Both the position numbers and the translations under genes were made by a program. Below are positions 1 through 7,361 of a DNA stretch of 64,000 nt, piece after piece. Source of the DNA: Stackebrandtia albiflava (GTDB lineage Bacteria; Actinomycetota; Actinomycetes; Mycobacteriales; Micromonosporaceae); assembly GCF_007994225.1 (NCBI RefSeq), contig NZ_VLLL01000006.1, positions 1,550,001 through 1,614,000 on the forward strand, read 5' to 3'. The stretch's first letter is position 1. Every line of letters starts with the position of its first letter. Below the pieces are notes generated by a model, which ran no database searches, had not been told where the DNA came from, and saw only the letters and a list, made by a program, of their open reading frames with translations.

Positions 1-2
1 CC

Positions 3-512
3 GACGGCCGGTACATGGCGCACGACTACCTCTACATCCTTCCGCAGTCCGGCCGCTACGTACCGAGCACGGTCGGCGGCGAGCCGCGAGTCCGGTACTC
101 GCAGTCCTCACTGGACCGCACCACCTCGCCCGACAGCATGGTGGTCAGCGAGTACGGCAACCCCGGGGACGGCACCCGGATCATCCGCTTCGACCTCGAC
201 GAGGCGAACCACGAGATCCGGGCCGACTCCGACGGATACGCCCGTGCCGACTGGTCCCGGGTGACCTCGTTCCGCAGCGTCCAGGGCGCCACCGCCGTCA
301 ACGGCACCTTCTACGTGCAACGCAGCAACGGCGACGGCAGCCGGGGCGACCTGTTCACCTGGCGGCCCGGGAACTACGCCGAACCACACGACGGGACGGT
401 CCCGATCGGTCCGGAGGACCTCAGTTACTGGAGCCAGAAGGGCCAACTGTGGTCCTTGAGCGAATACGCCGGCAAACGGTACGTGTACGCCTCACGGCTG
501 TCGAGCTGGTGA
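3..512 (+). CDS. C-terminal part of a probable secreted or propeller-like protein (cut by left edge)
   Basis: The frame is open to the left edge, so only the last 169 residues are visible; an internal ATG at 15 is probably not the true start. The segment is rich in aromatic and Gly/Asp residues with short strand-like repeats (FDLDEANHEIR, NGTFYVQRSNG, LWSLSEYAGKRYVYA). That looks like the last blades of a beta-propeller in an extracytoplasmic protein, but I see no catalytic motif and recognise no family. A 13-bp perfect hairpin follows the stop directly. Fold assignment is inference; the signal peptide, if any, lies outside the window. Confidence 0.6.
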   Translation, partial: DGRYMAHDYLYILPQSGRYVPSTVGGEPRVRYSQSSLDRTTSPDSMVVSEYGNPGDGTRIIRFDLDEANHEIRADSDGYARADWSRVTSFRSVQGATAVNGTFYVQRSNGDGSRGDLFTWRPGNYAEPHDGTVPIGPEDLSYWSQKGQLWSLSEYAGKRYVYASRLSSW

Positions 513-518
513 CGACCA

Positions 519-548
519 CCGGCCCGGCCGTCTCCACGGCCGGGCCGG
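519..548 (+). terminator. Hairpin terminator after the left-edge gene
   Basis: CCGGCCCGGCCGT (519-531) and its exact reverse complement (536-548) flank a 4-nt loop. The hairpin begins 7 nt after the stop codon. There is no T-tract, as is common in high-GC actinobacteria. Confidence 0.65.
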
Positions 549-648
549 CCGCCGTCCTCTCGGATACGAGCCGCCAGGTGCGATCGTGGTACCGAGTGAC
601 GGCGTAATTCGGTCGTCCGGATGCCGCACGGCTGTCTACAGTGCGGCC

Positions 649-1263
649 ATGTCTACGGAATCCCTTCTGCTCAACGTCATCGACGTCGAGGCCACCTGCT
701 GGCGCGGCTCGCCACCACCCGGTCAGACGAACGAGATCATCGAGATCGGCCTGTGCGTCGTGGACCTCACCGAGCCGCGTCGCGTCGGCCGGCACCGCAT
801 CATGGTGCGGCCCGCACGGTCCACGGTCAGCGCCTTCTGTACCGAACTGACCGGGCACACGCCCGCCGACGTCGCCGAGGGCGTCGACTTCGCCGAGGCG
901 TGCCGACTGCTCCGGGAGGAGTACGACGGCAACACCCGGCCGTGGGCGAGCTGGGGCGACTACGACCGGGAACAGTTCCGCCGGCAGTGCCGGGCGACCG
1001 GCGTCGGCTACCCCTTGTCGCCCGCGCACACCAACGCCAAGGCGGTGTTCACCGACGCGAACGGCCTGCGGAAGCGGCCGGGCATGGCCAAGGCGTTGAC
1101 GCTTGCCGGGCTGCCGCTGGAGGGCCGTCACCACAACGGCGCCGACGACGCGTGGAACATCGGCGCGCTGATCCTCACCTTCGCCGAACCCGGACGTCGT
1201 CTCCCCGTCACCACGGCCGCACCGCACGGCGGCCGAGGTTCAGGTCCGGGCCGGCGTCAGTAG
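649..1263 (+). CDS. DEDDh 3'-5' exonuclease (ERI1/KapD-like)
   Basis: A 204-residue protein of the DnaQ-like exonuclease superfamily, expected to remove nucleotides from 3' ends of RNA or DNA using two metal ions. Exo I is DVEATCW near residue 10, Exo II is WGDYDREQF in the middle, and Exo III is HHNGADDAWN near residue 165; together they supply the DEDDh residues. Spacing and length fit the ERI1/KapD group of stand-alone exonucleases rather than polymerase subunits. The ATG at 649 is chosen because a TACAGT -10 box ends 6 nt upstream, giving a leaderless mRNA; an in-frame start further upstream lies before that box. The 3' end overlaps the convergent membrane protein gene by 24 bp. The natural substrate cannot be told. 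Confidence 0.85.
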   Translation: MSTESLLLNVIDVEATCWRGSPPPGQTNEIIEIGLCVVDLTEPRRVGRHRIMVRPARSTVSAFCTELTGHTPADVAEGVDFAEACRLLREEYDGNTRPWASWGDYDREQFRRQCRATGVGYPLSPAHTNAKAVFTDANGLRKRPGMAKALTLAGLPLEGRHHNGADDAWNIGALILTFAEPGRRLPVTTAAPHGGRGSGPGRRQ

Positions 1264-2079
1264 CTCCGCCAGCCGCACCGGATCGGCCACGTGCAGGCTC
1301 ACCGTCCGGACCGTCCTGGTGCGTTTCGCCCGGGAACCCATGCCGGGCAACACCACGCGGCACGGAGCCGCGAGGACCACGTCGAGGTTCGTGCCGTCCG
1401 CGCCGGCGATGTACAACCGGTCGTCGTCACAGGCGGGGTAGGTGTGCGAGTAGCGGCGGTTCTCCGACACCGAGACGATCGCCGACAACGGGATCACCGC
1501 GACCGGTTCAGCGCCGTACCGCAACGTCAACCGCGTCTCCGACACCAGGTGCGGATGCACCGAACGCGACGCGAGCAGACCGAGTAGGAACACGACACCG
1601 TAGACGGTCAGCACCAGCAGCACCACCCGCAGCCACTGCCAGGGCACCAGCAGGTGCACCACGACCGCCTCCAACAGCGACACCGCGATGAACGCCACCG
1701 GGATCACCATGGTGCCCCCGGCGTAGTCGAAACCGGCCACCGACGCCGACACGCCGTCGCGACGCCCCCGGATCCACAGCCACAGTGACCGGAACAGCCG
1801 GAACTCGCTGCGCGCGGCGTGCAGGAACGGGTCGGTGGCGGCGTGCGCCCCGAGCGCCCGGCGCCACGTGGACCCGGTCTCCCGGCGCAGCCGCAGCACC
1901 GCCCGCCATGTCAACGCGACGGTGAGCAGCACCAACGGGATCTCCACCGCCAGGGTGGCGGTCAACGCCTGGCCGGGGGTCAGGACCCCCAGGAGGGTGA
2001 GCAGGCCGTTCCCTCCGACGACCACGACGGTCACCACGGTGAAGGCGACGTGACGAGTGCGACCGGGAGGGGAGGACAT
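1240..2079 (-). CDS. Four-helix membrane protein, unknown function
   Basis: A 279-residue membrane protein not assigned to a family. Two hydrophobic helices lie near residues 10-60 and two more near residues 130-185. A basic cytoplasmic segment (LRLRRETGSTWRRALG) lies between the pairs, and a soluble C-terminal domain of about 85 residues follows. The C-terminal domain resembles PH-like bacterial domains in its strand pattern (LTLRYGAEPVAVIPLSAIVSV), but this is only an impression. The ATG at 2079 is preferred over an upstream GTG because a GACAAT box ends 6 nt before it. It converges with the exonuclease gene with a 24-bp overlap of coding ends. Confidence 0.7.
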   Translation of the reverse strand: MSSPPGRTRHVAFTVVTVVVVGGNGLLTLLGVLTPGQALTATLAVEIPLVLLTVALTWRAVLRLRRETGSTWRRALGAHAATDPFLHAARSEFRLFRSLWLWIRGRRDGVSASVAGFDYAGGTMVIPVAFIAVSLLEAVVVHLLVPWQWLRVVLLVLTVYGVVFLLGLLASRSVHPHLVSETRLTLRYGAEPVAVIPLSAIVSVSENRRYSHTYPACDDDRLYIAGADGTNLDVVLAAPCRVVLPGMGSRAKRTRTVRTVSLHVADPVRLAELLTPART

Positions 2080-2151
2080 GGCACGATTGTCCGGCACCAC
2101 GGACGATCCGTCCAGTCGGGACGGTCGGGACGGTCGTTCGGCCTCGCGGCG

Positions 2152-2658
2152 CTACGGATGCATGACCAGTTCGGCGATCCGGCGAACCCGCTCCACGGTG
2201 ATGCCCGTGCGCTGCTCGACGGCCAACGGGTGGTCGGTGGGTTCCAGTTCGACGAACGGCCGTTCCCCGACCGGTCTGGTGTGGACGAGGGTCTTCAGGT
2301 CCAGCGTACTGTGCGGGTACACCGTGAGTTCGGTGCTGAGCCAACCGAAGTACGGTGGTTCGGACTCCCTGCCGGGATCCTCCCAGCGGTGAACGGCACG
2401 CGCGAAGTTGTCGCGGCTCAACGACACCCACACCACCCACGAGAAGACCTCGTCGGTGCCGACGACCGGGATCTCCACGAGACCCTTGACGAAGAACAGT
2501 TCCGCCATGACGACGCACTGATCCGGGCCCAGGACGCTGTCGGGGTCGTGCTCGAACTCGTCGCGCCACACGGCGGGGGCGGTCGCGGCGTAACTCATCG
2601 GTGTCGCGGAATGGCGCATTCCGCAACTCCCGCAGTCGAACCCGGTGTCCACGGTCAT
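2152..2658 (-). CDS. DUF2199 family protein
   Basis: A 168-residue protein with the layout of the DUF2199 family: an N-terminal CGSCG zinc-knuckle-like pair (residues 9-13), then an LGPDQCVVM segment, a GLVEIPVVGTDEVFSWVVWVSL strand pair split by the usual Trp residues, and a conserved YFGWLSTELTVYP stretch. The biochemical role of this family is not established. It is divergently arranged from the gene starting at 2748, with an 89-bp gap. No signal peptide or membrane helix is present, so it is expected to be cytosolic. Confidence 0.75.
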   Translation of the reverse strand: MTVDTGFDCGSCGMRHSATPMSYAATAPAVWRDEFEHDPDSVLGPDQCVVMAELFFVKGLVEIPVVGTDEVFSWVVWVSLSRDNFARAVHRWEDPGRESEPPYFGWLSTELTVYPHSTLDLKTLVHTRPVGERPFVELEPTDHPLAVEQRTGITVERVRRIAELVMHP

Positions 2659-2747
2659 GCCCTCAGCCTACGAGGCACCGGAACCGCGACCTCGGCGACG
2701 TCCACCGGCGACCGAGCGCGCCAGACCCGTGTGGGACGCTGCGGCAC

Positions 2748-3545
2748 ATGTCTCTCGCGGATCTCACCCTCGACGAATGGCGGTCGTTCGACCCGTCCAC
2801 CGCACGCCGGATCGCCGAGCAGGCCGCACAACGGGCGGGCGGCCGGGTGACCCTGATCGACACCACGGAACACCTGGACGGCCCGCTGCACCGTGTCCGC
2901 ATCGTGCGGGACGGCAGGGCGTTCGCCCTGATACCCGGCGGTCGGGTGTCCCTCGGATTGGACCTCGACCGCTGGCGGCCGACCCCGCGACAGGCCGCCG
3001 ACTACGCCGAGAGCCTGGAACAGGGCTTGTGCCGGGGGACCGACCTCCGCGCCCACCTCGCGGAGGTGCTCAGTCCCCGCCGCGACGTCGTCCTGGCGAC
3101 CGTGTTGATGGCGGTGGAGGACGAGAACCTGACCGCGCCGCCCACCGACACGCGCGCCGTCCTGGCCGCCGACGGCCTGCGGATGCCCACCGCCGACGAA
3201 TGGGAACACGCCTGCGGAGCCGGGGCCGACACCCTGTTCCGGTGGGGCGACGACTGCCCGCTCGACCGCGTCCCCCACGAGGGCGCGCCCGGGCCGGAGA
3301 CCGCGCCGAACGCGTTCGGCCTGCGCATCGCCTACGACACCTACCGTTCGGAACTCACCGCCGACACCACCTCGGTCCACGGCGGAGACGGCGGTGAATC
3401 GGTGTGCGGGGGTTACGGGCGCATGCTGGCATGGCTTCCCCTCGCCACGGCGAACCGGAATCCGGCGATGGCCGGGTTCGTGTACGGCCCCGAGGGCGAA
3501 GACCTCTACGAGGACTACTCCACCCGGCCGGTACTGACGCTCTGA
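2748..3545 (+). CDS. SUMF1/FGE-like fold protein, probably non-catalytic
   Basis: A 265-residue protein. Its C-terminal half carries the hallmark segment of formylglycine-generating-enzyme-like (SUMF1) domains, MPTADEWEHACGAG followed by LFRWGD. True FGEs oxidise a sulfatase cysteine and need two active-site Cys near the C-terminus; here only one candidate is present (GESVCGGYG) and the usual second Cys before Arg is missing, so formylglycine activity is unlikely. The N-terminal half (about residues 1-130) is unlike the classical family and contains a DGRAFALIPGGRVSLG strand pair. No sulfatase gene is in the window. The start at 2748 is the first ATG after the divergent DUF2199 gene. Confidence 0.65.
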   Translation: MSLADLTLDEWRSFDPSTARRIAEQAAQRAGGRVTLIDTTEHLDGPLHRVRIVRDGRAFALIPGGRVSLGLDLDRWRPTPRQAADYAESLEQGLCRGTDLRAHLAEVLSPRRDVVLATVLMAVEDENLTAPPTDTRAVLAADGLRMPTADEWEHACGAGADTLFRWGDDCPLDRVPHEGAPGPETAPNAFGLRIAYDTYRSELTADTTSVHGGDGGESVCGGYGRMLAWLPLATANRNPAMAGFVYGPEGEDLYEDYSTRPVLTL

Positions 3546-3597
3546 GGCCGGGTCGGCCGCGACGCAGCCGCCCGGCCGCCCGGATGGTCGTCTCGGG

Positions 3598-3834
3598 TCA
3601 GGCGGCGGCGAGTTTCTGCTTGACCTGGACGATCGTCGGGTTGGTCAACGCGGATCCGTCCTCGAACCTGACGGTCGGGACCGTCTGGTTGCCGCCGTTG
3701 ACGCTCATCACGAACTCGGCCGAGGCGGGGTCCTCCTCGATGTCGATGACCTGGTACTCGATGCCCTCCCGGTCCATCTGGCTCTTCAACCGGCGGCAGT
3801 AGCCGCACCAGGTGGTGGAGTACATGGTGATCAT
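3598..3834 (-). CDS. mrx1: Mycoredoxin-1 (glutaredoxin-like)
   Basis: A 78-residue one-domain thioredoxin-fold protein with the active site WCGYC at residues 9-13 and the cis-Pro loop TVPTVRF. Mycoredoxins reduce mycothiol mixed disulfides in Actinobacteria using the first Cys of the CxxC; length and motif fit Mrx1. The gene is divergent from the uvrD2 helicase, the same arrangement as I recall for Rv3198A/Rv3198c in Mycobacterium tuberculosis, which supports orthology. It is cytosolic. The start ATG is at 3834, preceded by a GGAAAG motif at about 3842-3847. Confidence 0.9.
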   Translation of the reverse strand: MITMYSTTWCGYCRRLKSQMDREGIEYQVIDIEEDPASAEFVMSVNGGNQTVPTVRFEDGSALTNPTIVQVKQKLAAA

Positions 3835-3955
3835 CGGGTTTCCTTTCCGAGGGGAGCCTGCAGACCGCTCAACATACCCCGCGCGGGCGGCATTCCCGGC
3901 CGCCCGCCGACGCCACGGGTCGGCATGTCACACCAGGGTGAGAGCATGGACGACT

Positions 3956-6037
3956 GTGACGTCCGAAGCCTTGCGAAACATCCTTGCCGGCCTGGACGAC
4001 GAGCAGGCCGCGGCCGTGTCGGCGGACGCGGGACCGGTGTGCATCCTCGCCGGAGCCGGCACCGGCAAGACCCGTGCGGTCACCCACCGGATCGCGTACC
4101 GGGTGCGGCGTGGTGACCTGCGCGGTCAACACGTCATGGCGGTGACCTTCACCGCCCGGGCCGCCGGCGAACTCCGCGACCGGTTGCGTGGCCTCGGTGT
4201 GACGGGTGTCAACGCGCGCACCTTCCACGCCGCCGCCCTGCGCCAGTTGCGGTTCTTCGCCCCCCGCCTGTACCGGGGCGAACTGCCCGAGCTGCTGGAC
4301 AACACGTGGAAGTTCGTGAGCATCGCCGCGGCCCGCGCGGGCCTGCGACGCATGGACAAGACGAAGAACCGCGACCTCGCCGCCGAACTCGACTGGGCGG
4401 CCGCGATGCTGGTCGGCCCCGACGACTACCCCGCGGCGGTCGCCAAGGCCGGGCGGATCGCCCCGATGGACCCGGCGGACGTCGCCAAGGCGTACGCCGC
4501 CTACACGGAGGCCAAGCAGCGCGCGGGGGTCATGGACTTCGCCGACCTGCTCGCCCGGACGGCGGGCGCGCTGGAGGACCACGACGACGTCGCGGCGCAG
4601 ATCCGCTCGCAGTACCGGCTCTTCGTCGTCGACGAGTACCAGGACGTCAACCCGTTGCAGCAACGGCTGCTGGACGCCTGGCTCGGCGACCGGGACGACC
4701 TGACCGTCGTCGGCGACGCCAGCCAGACGATCTACTCGTTCAACGGCGCCACCTCCCGCTATCTCGTGGACTTCACCCGCCGCCACCCCGACGCGACGGT
4801 CGTCCGCCTGGTCCGGGACTACCGGTCCACGCCACAGGTCGTGAAGCTCGCCAACCAGGTCATCAGCCGGGCCGAGAGCGCCGAGGCGAAGCTGCGACTG
4901 GAACTGGTCGGGCAGCGGCCGGACGGGGAACCCCCCAGGTTCGACGTGTACCCCGACGAGGTCGCCGAGGCGTCGGCCGTCGCCGACCGGTCCGCGAAAC
5001 TGATCGCCTCCGGTGTCCCGCCCCGCGAGATCGCGGTCCTGTACCGGACCAACGCGCAGTCCGAGGCGTACGAGACGGCGTTCGCGGAGGCCGGTATCGC
5101 CACCGTCGTGTCGGGGGCGGAACGGTTCTTCCAGCGTGCCGAGGTCCGCGCCGCGGTGGTCGCGCTGCGGCAGGCGGTGCACACCGACACCGGTGAGGGG
5201 TCGCTGACCGACACCGTGGTCACCGCGCTGGAGGCCGTCGGTTGGCGTCCGGGTGAGCTGCCCGAGGGCGGGGCGGCCCGGGAGCGTTACGAGGCGGTCG
5301 CCGCCCTGGTGCGCCTGGCCGAGGACCACGAGGAGTTGCGGCTGGCCGAGTTCGTGGCCGAACTGGGACGCCGGGCCGCGGCGCAACACGCGCCGACCCT
5401 GGAGGGCGTCACGCTCGCCTCGTTGCACGCCGCCAAGGGCCTGGAGTGGGACGCGGTGTTCCTGGTCGGCCTGGCGGAGGGCACCCTGCCGACCAGCCGG
5501 GCCCGGACCGCCGCGCAACTGGAGGAGGAGCGGCGACTGCTGTACGTGGGCATCACCCGGGCCAAGACCCGGTTGTTCCTGTCGTACGGGCTGACCCGGT
5601 CCTCGGGCGGCCGCAACCGGGAGGGCAGTTCCTTCCTGGCGGGCTACGGGTTCGCCTCCACCGCGGAACCGGCGCCGCCGTCGGCGAAGCCCAGGCGACG
5701 GAAACGCGATGCCGGTCCGGTCCTGTGCCGCGTGTGCGGCGCGACCCTCACCGACGGCCGGAGCCGGAAACTGGGCCGCTGCCCGGACTGTCCCTCGACG
5801 ATGGACGAAGACCTGTTCGACCGGCTCCGGCAGTGGCGCAAGGACACCGCGACCGCCGCGGGCGTTCCGGCGTACGTGGTGTTCACCGACGTCACGTTGA
5901 CCGCGATCGCGGAGCGCTCTCCCAGGTCGGAGGCCGAGCTGGTGTCGATCGCCGGAATCGGGGCACGTAAGCTGGAGGCGTACGGTGCGGCCGTGCTGGC
6001 CATCGTGGCCGGTGAGGTACCACCGGTCACGGAGTGA
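3956..6037 (+). CDS. uvrD2: UvrD2-type superfamily 1 DNA helicase with HRDC domain
   Basis: A 693-residue ATP-dependent 3'-5' helicase involved in DNA repair and, in mycobacteria, essential for growth. Walker A AGAGTGKT lies near residue 35, motif II DEYQD near residue 227 and motif III VVGDASQTIYSFNG near 260; LHAAKGLEWDAVF and LYVGITRAKTRL are motifs V and VI. A four-cysteine knuckle (CRVC...CPDC, about 590-612) precedes a C-terminal HRDC domain (about 615-690), the combination that defines UvrD2. I start at GTG 3956, which leaves a normal-length N-terminus before DDEQAAAV; GTG 3938 in the same frame is the alternative, and neither has a strong ribosome binding site. Mrx1 is divergent and whiB7 follows. 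Confidence 0.92.
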   Translation: MTSEALRNILAGLDDEQAAAVSADAGPVCILAGAGTGKTRAVTHRIAYRVRRGDLRGQHVMAVTFTARAAGELRDRLRGLGVTGVNARTFHAAALRQLRFFAPRLYRGELPELLDNTWKFVSIAAARAGLRRMDKTKNRDLAAELDWAAAMLVGPDDYPAAVAKAGRIAPMDPADVAKAYAAYTEAKQRAGVMDFADLLARTAGALEDHDDVAAQIRSQYRLFVVDEYQDVNPLQQRLLDAWLGDRDDLTVVGDASQTIYSFNGATSRYLVDFTRRHPDATVVRLVRDYRSTPQVVKLANQVISRAESAEAKLRLELVGQRPDGEPPRFDVYPDEVAEASAVADRSAKLIASGVPPREIAVLYRTNAQSEAYETAFAEAGIATVVSGAERFFQRAEVRAAVVALRQAVHTDTGEGSLTDTVVTALEAVGWRPGELPEGGAARERYEAVAALVRLAEDHEELRLAEFVAELGRRAAAQHAPTLEGVTLASLHAAKGLEWDAVFLVGLAEGTLPTSRARTAAQLEEERRLLYVGITRAKTRLFLSYGLTRSSGGRNREGSSFLAGYGFASTAEPAPPSAKPRRRKRDAGPVLCRVCGATLTDGRSRKLGRCPDCPSTMDEDLFDRLRQWRKDTATAAGVPAYVVFTDVTLTAIAERSPRSEAELVSIAGIGARKLEAYGAAVLAIVAGEVPPVTE

Positions 6038-6103
6038 CCGGCCGGTTCGGACGGGTCCGGATCGGCCGAACGGGTGAGTTTGAGTTTTTTCCTGAAACTC
6101 GCG

Positions 6104-6142
6104 TTAATTCGGTTGCGGCGGGTTCGACGCCCGACATAGCCT
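6104..6142 (+). promoter_or_regulatory. whiB7 promoter with upstream AT-rich element
   Basis: TTGCGG (6113-6118) and TAGCCT (6137-6142) lie 18 bp apart, with TTAATT (6104-6109) a few bases upstream of the -35. WhiB7-activated promoters are known to have a short AT-rich stretch just before the -35 element, so autoregulation is plausible. Transcription would begin near 6149, giving a leader of about 510 nt before whiB7. A perfect inverted repeat CCGTCAC/GTGACGG (6151-6165) lies at the predicted 5' end of the RNA. The assignment is by motif only. Confidence 0.6.
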
Positions 6143-6199
6143 GACTAGCGCCGTCACGGTGACGGGGATTCGATCGGTATGGACGAGGAGGTGACCACA

Positions 6200-6517
6200 A
6201 TGGAGATCATGATGAAATCGCGCGGGAACGCCGCGGTGTATCGCGCCGCGTCTGATCAGACCTCCATGGTCGGCCTCTGCGAACGTCCAGAGGTCCGTTT
6301 CCTCGCGCCAAACCAGCAGTCGGTCCAGGGGATCAGTGTGTCCTCCGCCGGTGCGCGGGACGAGTCCGTCCGCGCCCTGCGTGGCCTCGATATCCACGTG
6401 ACCGCCATCACCATCGCCAACAAGGGACGCAACGGTAAGCCGGCGGGCTTCGCCGCAGGCGTCCGCCGCGGGATTCCGCCTCGAAGTAGGCCAGTGATCG
6501 GGCATCGAGCCCGATAG
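6200..6517 (+). CDS. Upstream ORF (105 codons) in the whiB7 leader
   Basis: This reading frame starts at ATG 6200, with GAGGAGG at 6185-6191, an 8-nt spacing, and has strongly G/C-biased third codon positions for most of its length. It begins MEIMMKSRGNAAVYRAASDQ and ends in a basic tail (PPRSRPVIGHRAR). I recognise no protein family. Its stop codon (6515-6517) falls between the two arms of the antiterminator hairpin, so ribosome position in this frame would decide which RNA structure forms. That suggests a sensor ORF for antibiotic-stalled ribosomes rather than, or as well as, a protein of its own. It is much longer than typical leader peptides. Confidence 0.6.
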   Translation: MEIMMKSRGNAAVYRAASDQTSMVGLCERPEVRFLAPNQQSVQGISVSSAGARDESVRALRGLDIHVTAITIANKGRNGKPAGFAAGVRRGIPPRSRPVIGHRAR

Positions 6518-6576
6518 ACCGGCTCCACTTCGAGGCCGCGAAACCCGACTCCCGGGATTCGCGGCCTCTTTCATTT
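6478..6576 (+). promoter_or_regulatory. Transcription attenuator of whiB7 (antiterminator / terminator)
   Basis: Two mutually exclusive structures are visible. The antiterminator pairs GCCTCGAAGT (6478-6487) with ACTTCGAGGC (6527-6536), enclosing a small hairpin ATCGGGC/GCCCGAT. The terminator pairs GAGGCCGCGAA (6532-6542) with TTCGCGGCCTC (6558-6568), followed by the T-rich TTTCATTTG. Positions 6532-6536 are used by both stems. A ribosome reaching the uORF stop (6517) would cover the first antiterminator arm and favour termination; a ribosome stalled early would free it and let transcription enter whiB7. This matches the published idea that whiB7/wblC is induced by translation inhibitors through leader attenuation. 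Confidence 0.85.
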
Positions 6577-6657
6577 GTCCGGCACGAGACGGTCGCGCGG
6601 CTCCGCAGTCACGCGACACACCAACAAGACGAAGAACCCGAAAGAGAGGAGACCGAG

Positions 6658-7008
6658 GTGTTGACCCTCGGCCCCGGTCTGCGTGAGCAGGCCATCGAGC
6701 AGGGTAGGGACCTCCCCTGCCGCCAGTACGACGCGGACCTGTGGTTCGCCGACACCCCCACCGAGCTGGAGTACGCGAAGTCGCTGTGCGCGGACTGCCC
6801 CGTGAAGATCGAGTGCCTCGCGGGTGCGCTCGACCGGCAGGAGCCCTGGGGCGTGTGGGGTGGCGAGATCTTCGAGGCCGGCGTCGTCGTGGCGCGCAAG
6901 CGGCCCCGGGGACGCCCCCGTAAGGACGCGGCTCAGATCGAGGCCGCGGCGCAGGCCGCTCTGGCGCAGCGCACCGCCGGTGTGCTCGCGCAGCTGGAGG
7001 TGGCCTGA
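6658..7008 (+). CDS. whiB7: WhiB7 antibiotic-stress transcription factor
   Basis: A 116-residue iron-sulfur regulator that binds the housekeeping sigma factor and activates intrinsic drug-resistance genes. The four cluster ligands are C21, C44, C47 and C53 (LPC...CADCPVKIEC), the turn GVWGG is at 65-69, and the C-terminal AT-hook RGRPRK is at 84-89; the AT-hook separates WhiB7 from other Wbl proteins. The start is GTG 6658, with AGAGGAG about 6 nt upstream. It lies downstream of uvrD2 and of a terminator-type attenuator, and its stop overlaps the next small ORF by one base (TGATG), which implies translational coupling. It could control the window's resistance-like genes, but no direct evidence links them. 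Confidence 0.95.
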   Translation: MLTLGPGLREQAIEQGRDLPCRQYDADLWFADTPTELEYAKSLCADCPVKIECLAGALDRQEPWGVWGGEIFEAGVVVARKRPRGRPRKDAAQIEAAAQAALAQRTAGVLAQLEVA

Positions 7009-7256
7009 TGTACCGGCAGGACGCACCACACGGCACCGCCACCAGCGTCGTCCCGGCTCCCGCCACGACCCTGGCCCGACTCCTTTACACGACCACCCAA
7101 GCCACCATCAAGAACGGAACCGAAAAGATGAATCTTCTCCATGAAGCCCTCGCCCGCGCGCGAATGCGCGAGGTATGGCGCGGAGAGCACAGGCACAGGC
7201 GCCGCGGCGCCCGTGAGGTCATGCTCGACGTGCGCCGTCGCACCCGCGGTTTCTGA
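7008..7256 (+). CDS. Small basic protein coupled to whiB7
   Basis: Up to 82 residues, starting at an ATG that overlaps the whiB7 stop by one base. A second in-frame ATG at 7128 gives a 42-residue version (MNLLHEALARARMREVWRGE and a very Arg-rich tail). This short version resembles small Arg-rich hypothetical proteins I associate with Wbl neighbourhoods, and it has a weak GGAA motif upstream; I cannot decide between the two. No domain, signal peptide or membrane segment is visible. The basic composition could suit nucleic-acid binding, which is inference only. A strong terminator follows. Confidence 0.5.
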   Translation: MYRQDAPHGTATSVVPAPATTLARLLYTTTQATIKNGTEKMNLLHEALARARMREVWRGEHRHRRRGAREVMLDVRRRTRGF

Positions 7257-7292
7257 TCCCGGTAGGGGATCGACGCGGTCGACACGATGATC

Positions 7293-7338
7293 ACGGCCCC
7301 CGAAGGCCGCCGTTTCCGGCGGGTCCTTCGGGGGCCGT
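7293..7338. terminator. Bidirectional terminator between whiB7 operon and ABC1 kinase
   Basis: ACGGCCCCCGAAGG (7293-7306) pairs exactly with 7325-7338, and CCGCC/GGCGG extends the stem inward. It sits between two convergent units, so it can serve both strands. No T-tract. Confidence 0.8.
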
Positions 7339-7361
7339 CGTCGTGAGAGAGGGGAGGGGCG

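Noticed and set aside
3869-5518. A 549-codon minus-strand frame opposite uvrD2
   Set aside because: Antisense frame of a conserved helicase; composition is Gly/Arg/Asp-rich without motifs.
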